The notes under the pieces are model-generated. The model was not told where the DNA came from and made no database searches. It worked only from the letters and a program-made list of their open reading frames with translations. From the NCBI RefSeq assembly GCF_027596085.1, contig NC_072464.1, positions 13,892,124-13,956,123 of the forward strand: 64,000 nt of DNA, given 5' to 3'. The translations under genes and the position numbers were made by a program. The number at the start of each line of letters is the position of its first letter. Position 1 is the first letter of the stretch. This DNA comes from Anoplopoma fimbria (lineage: Eukaryota > Chordata > Actinopteri > Perciformes > Anoplopomatidae). Shown here one piece after another: positions 36,481 to 51,300 of this stretch.

Positions 36481-39171
36481 GTTGCACACTGACATTTTTT
36501 TTTCAGTATTTCCATATAATTTGTAAACGTCTAGGAAATCTTTGGAAAACAAGCTCACTAGTTAATTCTATGTCTTCTATTATATGTCTTAAAAAATACA
36601 GAAGTATTTCCGGTCTTTTTGTTAAGTAGGTTTGTAATGATAAGTAGCTTTAATCAATTAGATTAATCGCTCATTCAAATAATTGTTAATGTGGCCCTGA
36701 TAAGCTAAATAATCGTATTCAAAATGTCAAGCCATTCATTTAAGCTAATAAATCAGCGAACAGCTTCCTGTAAGCTTTTAGAATATGAGGTATTTGACAA
36801 TAAGAGCCAGGTCAGCAAGTAACATCATCAAAATGATACAAAGTGCTGGCATTTTTTAAAGATTCGAATAGCAGATAAATATATAAGAAGGAAAGAGCCA
36901 AAAAGAAAACAAAGTGCATACACTTTGAGGCCAAGTGTATGATTTCTGGTCAGCCATTTTGACAACATGTTGGATTTGTTGGTTTACCTCCTCACAGCAG
37001 GGGAGTTCCTGTGTTTGATTCTGAGCTTATTCTGTTTGGAGTTTTATTGGTCCTGTTGGTGTTTTCAGTTCCCCTTAACACTGCAAGACATGCATGTCAA
37101 GGATATGGGAGACGGCTGAAATAAACCTGTGATGGACTGGCAATCCGATGAAGGATTTTTACTACTTTCTGCATGATGCACCTATGCGTTCTGGGATCGA
37201 CTCCAGCTACCCATGACATTGAGTAGGAATATGCAAATAAGCAAATTACACCCCTTTTTTTTTTTTCCTTATCTACAAGCCAGTTTGCATAGCCAAAGTG
37301 TCAAGAGAATTAGTAGCATTGATACCATTCTATACAAACAAAAGAAGAAAAAAAATCTCACCGCGACAGAAATGTGAATATGCATTCTCTCCGCCCTGTT
37401 TGATGAGGACCTAGAGACGTAGGGCTGTTGTTATGAGAAATGTTGTATAATGTGAATGTTTGCTTGCAGAGTGTTTTGTATATGTGGTTAGATTGTTTAT
37501 TTGAATAGTTCAACCAGCCTACATTCAAATGATTGATGGTGTTTTGTGCTTTTTTTAATTAGAATCTCTTCAATTCTGTGAATAAGTTCATTATATTACC
37601 TTTGAAGAGCAATGTTTTCTCAGAGAGGACAAGCTGCGTTATGCGTGTGGAGTCATATATGTGGACATGACTTTGATTCTTTCAATTAGAGTCATTTGTT
37701 CTTCTCCGGTATATAAGCATGTGCTTTCAAAGGACCTGCATCCTGCTGTTTGTCTTTCACCTCACATGCTTTCATTAGCTCAAGATGGTGTACATACATC
37801 CATCAAATCAATTTAAAAACACCCAGCAGACCGCACTTGCTGCCTCTGTGGTTGTATGTTTATTGCCTATAAATTCAAGCTTATTTGCTTGTTAAGCCCA
37901 TTTTAATTTCTTGTGATGAAGTCAAGGTGGGCTTTGTAGATTTTGAAAAACAGTCTTTCCCTTTAGAGCATTTCTTGCTTTTTGCTCATATTTTTGAATA
38001 TGATAAATCTAACATAAATTCAACTGTAAAGCTGTTTTAAACATTTATAAAGGAAAGAATACTCCAGATATTTCACAGGTCTCATATCGATAGAAAATTA
38101 TTATGCAGTAGAAAATGATTACCCAGTAAGAGATCATATCTGCAGCAATTTGTTGTAAAATGAATTAACCCTAACATTTAGAGTGTGCAAAATTTATTTG
38201 TAACACATTTTATCTTTAATCCTTGTCAAAAGAAAATTCCACCCTGTTGAATGTTTAATATAATTTGTACAGATTCATAATTAATATGCAGAAAAGAGGT
38301 TTTTGAATTGAATTAGCATACCTGACATCTTTGATTGACAGGTGAAGTGTGATGTAGCAAGGTCAAAATCACCAAATTATTTTTTTATGTTGATTTATAA
38401 ATATGAAAGCACCTTTGTTCATTGTTCCGCACAAACTAACACTACCGCAGGAAATGTTGGCCTTTCCAGTGAAGCATGGCTGCAGCTTTCATGTCATTTA
38501 CGTCTCATCAGTGCTGTTCTGGTGAGGGATGATACTTGCTATTCAGAGGGTAGCTTTGTCTCCTCAAATTAATCAGCCGCTCCTGTTTTTTTTTTCTCGT
38601 CCAGAGGAGAATCACCAGGGAGATCTAGAAATGGTTGGAGTAATGTACAATACAATAACAAAGGCAGGCTGTAAAACACAACCTGGGAAACATGCGCTAA
38701 AGAGGATTTCAGATGTGGGCTTTTGTGATCAGGGGGATGTGAAGTGGCATAAATAATGGAAAATCCAGGAAATGTGGGGCTGATTAAAGAGCATAGTACT
38801 AGAATCTCTGTGGCATGATTTGGACGATGGGAAGAAAGACAGTTGTCTGAGAGTCATCAGAGAAAATGGTGGAGACTATGATTACACCTCCTGTTTATTC
38901 ATCATTGTGCACTTGATGTAAAAATTGTGGAAAGATGAATAAAAATGTGTTCCCAATAGTCCCAATAGGCTTACTGCTCTATTAGACATTTTACGTTAAA
39001 GAGTTGTTGAGAGCTTTTACATGACAAGATGACAAGTGAGTGATTTAGACGTCAGTAGTTAAAATCATGTTTTGGCGGTAATTCAGTAATTCATGTGGGT
39101 CGGAGAGAAACTAAGTCTCAGTTTTCATTTTCCTGCATCTCCAAGTATTGACTGGATTGTGTTCGACAGAT

Positions 39172-39331
39172 ATGGAGTTCGGAGAGCGACTGGCCTCCCC
39201 GCCATCAGCCCCGTCCTCCCTCCACATGGCCTCGTCTTCAGCCAGCTCCTCCCCTGCTCCACCCAAGACCCCCTCCACAAAGTGCTGCCCGGCCCCGAGC
39301 CCTGCAGCCAGCTCCCCTCTCACCACCTGTG
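39172..39331 (+). CDS. baz2b: baz2b coding exon 1 (start codon)
   Basis: The acceptor GTTCGACAG places the ATG two bases into the exon. It encodes MEFGERLASPPS and a Ser/Pro/Ala-rich segment that matches the human MESGERLPSS start. The donor is G|GTACAT, phase 1; a (CA)n tract follows at 39344-39367. Confidence 0.88.
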
Positions 39332-42300
39332 GTACATAAATAAACACACACACACACACACACACACTACGTTGACTTGCGCGTCAAGGCGCAATATAAA
39401 ATCTGACGTAAAGTTAATTGTTTGATATGTTGGTAAGTTTTAAGTCATTATTTCTTTTAATTCTGCCCACATTTTGGACAAGGTTGATAAGTTATGTTTT
39501 GGTAAGTTAAGTTTTGAGTGTGCAGTGCTTCAAACAGCTTTAATAGTCACAGACAAAACAGCCTTAAATCCACAAGCTATTTATAAATGTAAATTAATGC
39601 ACAATACCAACTGACTTTACAATCAGTATGCACTTTATAACTACAATTCCACACAGACCTGAGTGAAAAAATATTAATAGGAGACATCCAACAAAAATGT
39701 GTTGAATATGCTGAATTAAAATTGTGCAACAATAAGGGGGCTTAAGACACCTCCAAGTCTGAACATGTTACAGACAATTTGATAGGAATAGAAAGACCGT
39801 TGAATTAATGAATGCCCACAATTAAAAAGCTTTGTGTACGCCCTTGTGAATGTCTTTTGACAACCTTTAGCTCCAGTTTATCCTGTGTGATTTGACATGT
39901 CTGTCAGCCTCTCAGTGTGCATGCAGCCGCCAACATCCTCTTGTTTTCTCTGAATATTAATTGTGGTCAAAGCCATTATGCATTGAGGAGCGGTGATGCA
40001 TAAGCTGTCAGATTACCCCTGACCACAAAATAATGTGCAAATTTACATACTACGGTTTGTGATTATTTTTTTCTTCCATGATAAGATGCCCCAAAATGAA
40101 GTGTTTCTTCTTTTTTTTATTATTTTGCTGTGCTATCACAATGAACAACACATTAGAGACATTCTCATAAATTATTCATTTTCAGAGCCCCACACCAAAC
40201 GTGCACAGAAATTTCCCAGATAATTTATTTTGGACTGAACACCAAAGCACATTGGCACCTCTGTAATCACATAGCTGTTATGAGTATCAAGTAAATTGAG
40301 TTATTTTAAGGGATGTCCTATACCCGGTGGGAAGTAGAAGAAAGATACCACAAGACCACTTTGAATATAACTGATCAAAAGCTTTCATACTTTTAAAAGC
40401 TTTGTAATTGCTTTAACTAGGTGAGGGTATCTAAGAAACATGTTTATGTAGCCCCTTCTTGTGAATTTAACTCAGTTAGAACAAGTGAAAAGGCATGACC
40501 TGGTTATTTTTAAGAAGTTGGTAAAAGAGACACCAATGGCTTCGGGGGTTTTTGAAGTTTAAAAAAAATATCTTCATTCACCAAGTCGAAAAGGTTATAT
40601 GTTAAACCATTGAAATCACACTATATTCATACTGGTTTCGATATGCATATTTCATGTGTGTGCTTTATGCAGGATAACCACCGCTCCATCCGGCTTTATC
40701 TTAGATAAGGTCCTGAAAGTATCAAACAAGCTCAAACTGGTAGAATAGATATCCACACACTTAAATCTATGCAGAGCACACTTTATTTTAGCTTTCAGTC
40801 CAAAGGACTACCAATATATGCGTCCTTTAAAACATTTAACATACTTGATAGTGCTGGCTTATTATGATAAATCAAACTCCAACAATATGTATCTAGAATA
40901 TCAAGATGGACTGTCTTTTTAGATAAGGAGATTAACCAAGAAAATAATATGTACATCAATAGATTATAATTAAAGCATTCTTTGAACTGTGTCCTTTGTT
41001 CTCCAGGCCATCTGCTCCAGGTGACTGGTGATGAAGGTTCAAATATTTCTGGCCGCTCCAATGGTTTTCCTTTGGTCAGCCATCCAGCTTTTGGGCTCTA
41101 CACATCAAGTTCAGGCCGCTCTGAGTTTGGAGGCCTTGGAAGTCTGGGTTTGTCCGCCTTAGCTGCTCACTCCCAGTTTGGTACATTTCCAGGTAGGAAA
41201 TGCAATGGGTTTTTTTTATTAGTGAAAGTAAAGAGGAAAATTTGCTTGATGGTAGAGTAAATATATATTTTTTAATCTGTCATGGAAATTGTTTTAGTGA
41301 CTTACTGGATTATATCATTATTCTAATGGGGAGGTTAAATGTCAAACTCCATTGCAACACAAGTAGAAATTAACATTAACTTATTTTCCCTGTTTAGTCC
41401 CCCCGCTAAAATTGTTTTTATGTCAAAAAACATAAAAAGATTTTCTCCATGATATGTGATTGCGTGCTATTTAGGTGATATCATGACACTCAGCACCGAG
41501 TAAATGTAGGTTTTAGAAAGCAGATACTGTTTCAGAAGATTGCTGCGCTTGCAAAACTGATGCAGCTGTGACATGTCTAGTAGATGAGGTGAATCTTTGC
41601 CGCTATTATTGAACTCTCAACATAAAGAGATGAAATCACAGTCACTTGTTGTCAATGCAATGTTTTGTTTTGAACTGAGTGATTAGTGCTTTTAACTGGT
41701 TGGATAAAACATGCTCTTATAAAATGTTGGCAGATTGAATTCTCTGCATATCAAGATAAACTGTCTATATGTGCCTAACTGTACGGTATCTCGCAATATC
41801 CCTTCCAGAGTGGTGGCGGCCATCTGAGGCGTATACCAGTGGAGCAGCGTCCTTCTTCCCTCCTCTTCTAGGTCTGCATCCCATATTTGCATCAACCTTC
41901 AAAAACCACGATCCCACTTACTTGCAGTCACGTACCTCAGGTAAAAAAAGAGCCAGCTCCTGCCTAAGTTATTACATGTTGTTATAGATTAAAGCAAAGC
42001 TTTAAAGCCTAATGTGTTTGACTGCTGTTGCTTGTTCTCATTAGTATCCATCTAAAGAAATGCACAATTCCAGTTTCTGTAGGCGTAAATGGCACAGTGA
42101 ATGGTAGGAGTGCTGCTACTCCTACTGGGAACTCTGCTGTGAACACCAGTACATTTCCAACAAAGGGAAACACTGAGAAAACAAAAGCCAACAGGAGTCT
42201 GAGTCAACAGAACAGCCAGGACCTTGGCCAACTGCACCAGAAGATCACCCAGAAAACAAAAGAACAGGTTAATGCTTAGCACTTTAGTACAATGCACTGC

Positions 42301-45300
42301 ATTACAACTTACTTCACTGCTCTGTTGTTCCTGGTACCCTTTCTCCTATTTCCCACTGATTCAAAAATGTGGACTTTCATCATTATTTAGAAACCCAACA
42401 AAAGACCACTAGAGACCTCCAGCATGAGTGGCAGCCAATCAGGATCACTGTCGGATAGCTCCTCCAGCGATGGTGAGGAGAGCAGCAGTGATCCCGATGA
42501 CATGGAAGAGGACGATGACAATGATGAAGATGAGGATGATCAGAGCAATGACAGTGGCGAGTCTTATTCAGAAAAAGACAGTTCACTGAAAAGGAAAGCC
42601 AAGGTAAGTGTCTTAAACTTGCAGCATTTGAATAATCAGCAGCATACTCGGCTTTAAAAATCAGTGGACACCATTGACAAAGAGTTTATTTTCTGAATAA
42701 TGTACTAGGATGAAAATGTCTGGTAAAAGGGTTTTATGACAAATTTCCTCTCTGTTAAGTGCTGTAAATGTTAGTTGAATTGTCAAAAATAGTCGTGGTG
42801 GTGGGTGGCAAACTGGATGTATGTGCTAGCTGACAGAGCTGCCACTGTGAGGCTCTCTCAGAAGGAGCTGACATGACACGCTGTCTTTTCCTCATCCTCC
42901 TACTCAGCGGCTGACACAGAACACTTCTGAGAGTAAAAAGAAGAGACCTTGCACTGCTGACGGAAATTCAACTCAAGACATTCAACGCGAAACTGTTCCT
43001 TTGACTTCCCCGTACTGCCTGCATTCCGCTTCGCGTCTCGCTGGCCTGTCACAGTCCGCAGCGCTCTTCCTCCAGAGCTCCGGCACTGCAGAGGACGAAG
43101 GCCAGCAGCACATCAGTGTGATCCAGGCCACGGGGTCGGCAGCCGGCAACAGTCCCCGAGCACCGTCCCACAGGGAGGCCTCTCCACTTCCCTCCAGGTC
43201 CTCATCCAACTCATTCTCTTTCTCAATCTCATCTCAACATTTACATCCTTCCCTCTCACAAAAAATGTACTTCTCTCATTCATTCTCACCAAAGCATAAA
43301 ATAAAATAAGATAAGATAAGATAATCCTTTATTAGTCCCACAGCTGGGACATTTGCAGGATTACAGCAGCATGGTGGATAGTGCAACAAGAGACATCAGT
43401 AGAAAACAATACAAAAAAGCAAAACAAGTACAATAAATAATAAAACAGTAAAGGTATAATAAATAAAAAGTAAATCATAAAAAATACAAAATGTAAAAAT
43501 ACAATATAATCAGATTAAGTGGTTGGATACACATAATTGAACATATGAGGTCAGAAATATTGAGTGTTTATATTGCTCCTACATACATTGATATTGATAG
43601 TGATATACACATAGCTCTGTCCCCTGTTCTTCCAAACATTTGCTCTCTGTTCCCCTTCCAAGCTTCTGTCTCTGTGTTCCTCACCGAAGCCTCTCTCCAT
43701 CTCTTCTTTACCCAGACCAACAAAGCTGCTGGCTTCACAAAAGCCGCCACAGAAACCCAAATTCCTGATGCCCTCTTTGAAGCACACCCAGCTGGCTGAT
43801 GGCATGAAGGATAGGAGTGGAAACCCTCCGGATGAAAGATCTTCACACTTGAAGAGTTTTAAAGTGAAACAGGTGAGTTAGTCATTGTCGCGTTGAAGCT
43901 GCCGCTTTTATTTTTGTATCCAAATTCTGCCAAAGCTTACAAAAAACAAATTACCGTAATGAAATGAGGGCTTTTACTATACTGCATTGGTGTCTGACCG
44001 CAACATGATGAGAAGTGACAACGCATTTAGCTCTATTGGGAATACTTCACAAAATTGACAAGCAATTAGCTCTTTTACGCTTTGGGATGTTTGTTATCAG
44101 GAGCGGAGAAATCTGTCTCTTTTAAGGACTCTGTTATTGTCACTATTTTGAAAAGGAGGGAAATTGTAGCAGTGTGTAACAAGAGGGTTTTAATTCATAT
44201 GATGTGGTACATTAAATACAGGCTTTTGATTGAGTGTGACAATAGCAACAAATACAAGATGACAGCCAGAGTCACACAATGGCACTAAGACAAACAATTT
44301 GAAAATATTTTCCGCAGCAGCCTTTTTTTCCTTTACTATAGTTGACAGGCTTGAGCCTGCTCTTCATTGTCTCTTATTACACCTTAAATTCCTTCATTCA
44401 CAGCCCCCAGTCATGTTATGTGAGTGACAGTTTCTGTAATTACTTCCTCTTTTTTTTTCTTTGTTTCTTTCTCTTTTTCATTTTTTGCTTATAAAGCCCC
44501 TCCACTCCAAGGACTCTGTGAAGCAAGCTTTCTCTCTGCGACCTAAGAGCCAGAACTGGTATAAAATTCACAGAAATTCAGCATCTTCTTCATCGCTGCC
44601 GACGCAGCATAAACATTTGTCAGATACGTTCAGCGGTCATTTACTGTCCCTCCCACACAGCAACGACACCAATCTGTTCCTGAACCACCACCTCAATGGA
44701 GTGATCAACCAGGCAGTTCAGGACGCCCCTTTGGCCCTCATCACTAAACCCCGCAGCCAGAGCAGCACCCCCAGTAGCAAGCCCCTCCTGGTATCCACTA
44801 GCCCTCCCTATCTCATGCCCATCAACCTGAGCACTTGCACTAAGGAGACGTCCGGCAGCTCTGCCCCCCCACTTAAATCTTCAGCCTCGTCAGGTCTTGC
44901 TCACAGACCAAGGAAGACTAGCACTCCGAAGTCTCTGCACACAGGAAAGAGCCTCGCTAAAACCAGCTCATCCTGTCCACCGGTAGACCTGGTCAGAGGC
45001 AGTGAGTCTGATATCCACAGCAGCAGGGACTCTGACGACTCCTTGGGAGATGACTTTGATGACGATGATGAAGACAATGAAGATGATATTGAGGATGAAG
45101 ATTCTGGCAGTAGCCTGTCAGGTTAGATTAAACAGACCTTAATTGAATAAATATATTCCATTGACAACATGTTATTGCAGATGTAAGATGTTAGAGGAGG
45201 TTTGGTTGTGAGCAGAATGCTAATTAGGATATATATTTTTTCCCCCCCTGTGTCACACTGGTATCCCCTGTAGAGTCGGAGAGCAATCTGGATAGCGACT

Positions 45301-48300
45301 CTGATGGCTCCGAGGATGATATTAAGGATCTCAGTGAGACAGAAGCAGACAGCGATGCAGAAAGATCTCCCCGGAAACAATCTAAACCGTCCTTGTCTAC
45401 TCAGAAGTCCTCCTTGAACCTCTCAGCCAACGACTCCGTGCTTAACCTGCAGATCATCAAACCTCGAAGTTTACCTAGTAGCCTGCTTACCCCCAAAACA
45501 GTGACCAGCTCAGGGGCACTGAGTAACCACAGCACCATATCGCCGTCCTTCATGTTATCCCAACAGCAAGGTAACAAATCTGTGTGTGTTTTTAAAAACT
45601 GAATACATCCCCAACCTAAATGACAGCTTCAGTTTACAATTCAATAAAATACTTTTACCGTGTAATTCAGAGTAGGATCATGACAAAAGTCAGCGTGGTC
45701 TTTATTTTTTCTCCACTCACTTTGCTTATTCAGACTATCCAATTAATCCAGTATGAAAACATGGATGTGCATCCCTCAATAGTTTCAGGTTAACATGAGC
45801 GCTGGAAAAGATTAGTTGTGTCATTGTTTTGATGGTCCGCAGCAGCTTTTGCTTTATTAACCCTGGCAGATGCTTTACACATCTGATATTGAATGAGTCA
45901 TGGAGAACATAACGCTACTAACAGAGCTGGATTCTGAATTGCCGTAATGGAAAAGTATTAATTTCCGCTTTCATTTAATTATAGTAATAGAAGAGTGTAT
46001 ACGTTTATAAATTTAACATTTATAAAATACAGAATTTAACTGTGAATTTCACACCATCACTTCTAGTCATGACAGTGTTGAGGTTTGTTGCTGTTTTATA
46101 TTTGCAGTAATGTTTTGCCCCTCCCCCTCCTTGTTTTGTTAAGTGGATATATCTGTAAACATGGCATGTTTGTAGATTTGCTCACGTCCTCCTGGAGGTG
46201 CGAAAAGCGCTGAGTCATTTCTCCTGTTTTCTAGGATCGGGAAAGAGGAGGAGAGTAACTGATGAGAGAGTTCTGCGGTTGCCTCTTGAGTTTGGGTGAG
46301 CTACTGTGCATGCACTTCATATCAAGAGAAACACAAAGGTTTGACAGTCTGACCATGTTCCATTTGTCCTTACTGTTATACTTCCTGAATTGTTTGTGTT
46401 TATGCAATCGGTGTTGTAAAATGTCAGCTCACTGAAGGCTGACGACTGACCTTTCCTGAAAGGTCATCTACAGTCTTTGTGAAGCAGCCTAAGACACGTG
46501 GTCATCCACAGCACATATTATCATATCTCCAGGTTTGCCACATACAAACACATGAATTGTGTTTGGGAAACATTTTTGATCAAGAAACTTTTAGTGTGAC
46601 CACATTCACACCAGTAATAAAAAGGAATAAGAAACACTTCATTCTCTGAACAATTACAGTTCTTATGCCATTGCTTACAACATGTTTACCTGTCATCTGT
46701 AATTGGGGAATATCACTGTGTAAATATAAAGCCGGGCAAGAATGCAGAAATAATGTTCAGGCAATTTTCCCAGGGGAAATACTGTAAATGTTACTGTGAA
46801 AAGCCCCACTAGAGTTCCTGATTTGAGAACAGTGACATCTTCATCAAGAGCTATGTAGTAGTAGACTACAAAAAACATCCTTTTAGGGGCCTTTAAAAAC
46901 TCCAGATTTGAGCTGTAGGCAGGAAATGAAATGAGGCCCAGCACTTCAAGGGGTTAATTGCATCCAGCCTCAACACAGACATGCAACATTAGTAGCCCCC
47001 TGCCCACAAATTCTGCAGCCTTGGATCAGAGTGCCTTTCATCTTCTAGGGATGTTTTTCATCAGCAGGTTCACAGGAAACAGAGGCCATAAGTCTGTATA
47101 TCAGCCCATTCTCCATGTGGTATAACAGCCTACATGTCTTGTGTATAATCCATGGCTGCTCTCCAGCAGAGCTCATGGGAATTGAGGGGTAGCCCCACTT
47201 GGTGCATGGCCATTTAGAAGTGTGATTACTGGAAGGGTCAGAGGAAGACAAGGCCATAGACTACATGGCTGTACAGACTTCATTTACATAGTTTCTATTC
47301 TTTTCTACTTGCTGTTGTAAACAAGAGGACGATGTGTACTGTATCTGTGCCAATAATGACACTAGAGCAATCAGTCTGTCATTGTTTTAACCATATGATA
47401 CTGTATGTACTATTTTTGCAATTTCTTTGTTTTTCAGGTGGCAGAGGGAGACCCGTATCAGGGCTGTGGCGGGGCGTCTACAAGGAGAGGTCGCTTACTT
47501 TGCTCCATGTGGGAAGAAGCTGCGTCAGTATCCTGATGTCATGAAGGTAAACCTACAATGTTGAGCTTTATCTTATTGAAAGTAGCTTTAAAGCCTTACA
47601 TGATTGCATATGCTCACTGCTACAGTTAATATGGCTGAAATGTACTGCTCTAATTAATATGCATTATTCTTGTGTCGGCAGTACTTACTTCGGAACGGAA
47701 TAACTGAAATCTCACGAGACAATTTCAGCTTCAGTACAAAAATTCATGTTGGTGACTTCTATGAAGCCAGAGAAGGACCAGAGGTAAATGTTTCTACTTC
47801 TTCTCGTGTTTCTATGTTTAGCTTTGTTACTGAAGGATGTCAACATTGATTATGAACAAATGTGTAATTCAATCACAGATGGAAAAAGTTAAATAATGTC
47901 AAGTATGATGTAATATATTTGATCATTTTAAGAAAAGAAAACTGGTTTCTTGGTTTCAGTATGTATTTCTTCTCCGTCTGATAACCCAGGGTTTACAGTG
48001 GTTCCTGCTGGCAGAGGAGGAGATCGCTCCCAGTATCATAGCGATGGATGGGAGGCGCAGCCGTACACAGTCTGATCGGCAGTCGATAGGTGACAGCCAT
48101 GGAGCCAGGCAGTGGAAGTCCCATTCTCTTAATATTGGTGAAAATAACTTCCAACATGTCAGTGATGCGAAGCTGCTTCGCAAACTGGAGGCTCAAGGTC
48201 AGTTTTCATCCCAGAAGACAATCAACCATTAAACACAAACAACTATTAGTTATGTATTGTATCATTTATTGTGGTTTGAGGCGTTTATCTTTTTTTAAGG

Positions 48301-51300
48301 ATAGGTTGCCAACTGGTGATAAAGTGATGACTTCATTACTTTTCCAGCTAAGCTTCAAAGCGGGTTTATAGTTTATGTAGAGGATAATAGAAGAACCACT
48401 TCCAACAATCTAAAATATCAGTGGTGAATTTTTTTGTGGTCATGTCCTTAAAATCAAGCTGTACGGGGTTCTTTCTATAATCACACATGATAGAAACCAT
48501 CTTGGAAGAGACAGCAATATTGATTTCTCCGTTGGCCACAAAGACATTATTGCACGTAAACACGGTATCTTCTTTTTTTAATAGGGTTTATGATTTCAGT
48601 AACATATTTCATTATTTTGCAGAAATAGCTCGACAGGCAGCTCAGATCAAAATGATGAGGAAACTTGAGAAGCAGGCGATGGCACAAGCAGCCAAAGAGG
48701 CAAGAAAGCAACAAGGTAAACACCTAACTACAAGTCACACTCATCTCCAACACTTACATCATTATGCTGTGTGCAAGTCTAATTTGTCTGTGTCTTCCAG
48801 CATTAATGGCTGCAGAGGAGAGGAGGAAAAAAAGGGAGCAGATGAAGATAGTTAAACAGCAAGTAAGGACTTTCCTTTGCATGCATTGTTTAAGTTTCCG
48901 TGCAAAGCTTCCTAACAATCTGCTCATATGCAGGGTTTGTGTGCTCCAAGGAAAATAAATGGTTTTAAGCACAGTCAAATTGCTTTTAAAATTCTACAAG
49001 GAAGTTGCTCTCCTTCCGAATGCTGCACCTTTCTTGTCTGCAAAGACCCACTGTACTTCCTCACCCCCCTCCACCACTCTATAACATGCATGACTTAACA
49101 GTTAATTCATTTGATCTTGCCCTCATCCTTTTACCAGGAGAAGATCAAGCGCATTCAGCAAATTCGTATGGAGAAAGAACTCCGTGCACAGCACATTCTC
49201 GAGGTTCGTCCTTAAAGTTATTGCAGAAACATTCTAAAACACTTCCTTTCTGCTGTTGGTAGGATTTCTTTTTTTTTTTTTTTTTTTTATTTTTTTTAAT
49301 AAACCCAACCAAAGGCTATTCCTAAATGATGTGGCCCCGCTTTTAGTCACATCCAGTGAGTACATGTGACTAATGCCTAATTGGTTTTTTGCAAAAGTGC
49401 CATTGAATATGAAAATCTCCTCAGACCGTGATGGAGCTTAATACAAAATACAGTATTTCATTAAGTAAGAGGTGGCCCAGAGTTTACCATGGCTAGGTGA
49501 AATACCTATTTTGCATTCTCTCACTAATGGCAGCTGTGAAGTATTTTAGCATTTATAAATCAAATTTTAGTTGACACGCTTGGCAAGCAGCTCTTAACAG
49601 GATTTGGTTGTGGCTGTAATTACTGATAGAATTTTGCTTAATTTATTTTCCATGCTTGCTGGTGTTTCATAATAACTGCAACCATTTTGTCTTTCAGTGT
49701 TAATGGGAGGACATAATCATCTCATTGCACAAGATTTAAAATACGTTAGATGTGACTTTATCAGTGAGCCAATGACTATTTAGCTTTCTGTGGAATATTT
49801 TCCATTGATGGCCTTAACAGATTGAAAAAAATGAAACAATCTAGCAAACAGATACCACACGTATACATAATATTAAGAACAAAACATAATTAGTTTTTTT
49901 AAACCAGATTTAAATGTATTTCATACATTTAAGATTATTATTCTAGTCTTTTTTTATTATTTTCAATTGATGATTTTAATTAATAAAAAAAATCTTAATT
50001 AAATTTTCATAATCAGAGTTTGCTGCCCCGATCAAATTATTTATTTATTCAAAGCTTTTATGTGGAGTATGTACTGTATGTGTTTTTAAATAAATCTATT
50101 GTTTCTCCAGGCAAAAAGAAAGAAGAGAGAAGAAGCAGCCAATGTTAAAATAATGGAAGCTGATAAGCGAAACAAGGTAAGCCAGATCAGCATGCTCCCT
50201 TGTTCAGTTGATTCCCATTCTTTGCCCCTTGATTGTTTGCAGAATGATGTTTTGATGTTTTTGTCATTGAGCTGCTTTTCAGTTAAAAAAAAATTAGTTG
50301 CATTAGTTATTCACTGTGATTAAAAAGAGGTTTGATCATCTCCTTGTGTTCTACATGAACCTATGAAATGTTTTCAACCAATGAAGTCTAGGGGCCTGGA
50401 ACTTTAGCATGCCGTTTTTCAAAAAAGTATCTATACGCCTTTTTAAAATAATGTAATTTTTTTTGTGTATATATTTAGTTTCTAATTGACTTCATATTTT
50501 TTGTTAAAGGAGAAGGAGATAAGAAGACTCCAAGCTGTGATACTGAAGCACCAGGTAATTTTTTAGTTTTTATTATCAAGCCATTTCTTGTGTTTAAACT
50601 GAATGTCTTGGAGATGGTATCTAACTAAAGATCATTTTCATTAACCTAATGGAATTATTTTGTACAATGTATCCTATGAAATTATGCTTGAGGTTATCAT
50701 AGGTGTGTTTTTTTTATTTGAGTTACTATAGTTTGGATTTTTCTTGCATTTATTTTCTTGTGTGATTTTTCTATTTCTTAATACTTTGCCAACTCTTTCT
50801 ACCAGGAGTTGGAGAGACATAGACTAGATATGGTATGGGTATGTTTGTTTCTGTACATTTAACAACCTATTGTGAACGTGTTGTGATAAATGGTTGCCAT
50901 CAAAGTGTAGCATTGGCTGCAGTCATACTACATCCTTCTGCATGGCTTTTCCAGAACAGTGCACTCCATACGTCTGCGCTATTTGTCTCTCAAAGACAAC
51001 ACATCCATTATCTGGCCAATACGATAAAAAAAGAAAATATAACAAGGTGCAAAGCGCTGTGGTAGCCTAAAAGAACACAAGTTTCCTATTACATTGTTTT
51101 TGTTTTGGACTGATTAAATGTAGGTGCTCAAAATCATTTTACTCTAAAGCGTGTGAGCCAAATTTTAATCTATTCTATCACCTGAGAAAAATCAATATAT
51201 ACTTTTTGCCAGCGATTTACATCACTGAGTTAACATAGACAAATGTCTTGTTTTTATTCATTTGAGATTTAAATGTTTTATCATGGTTGTTCATTTAGGT

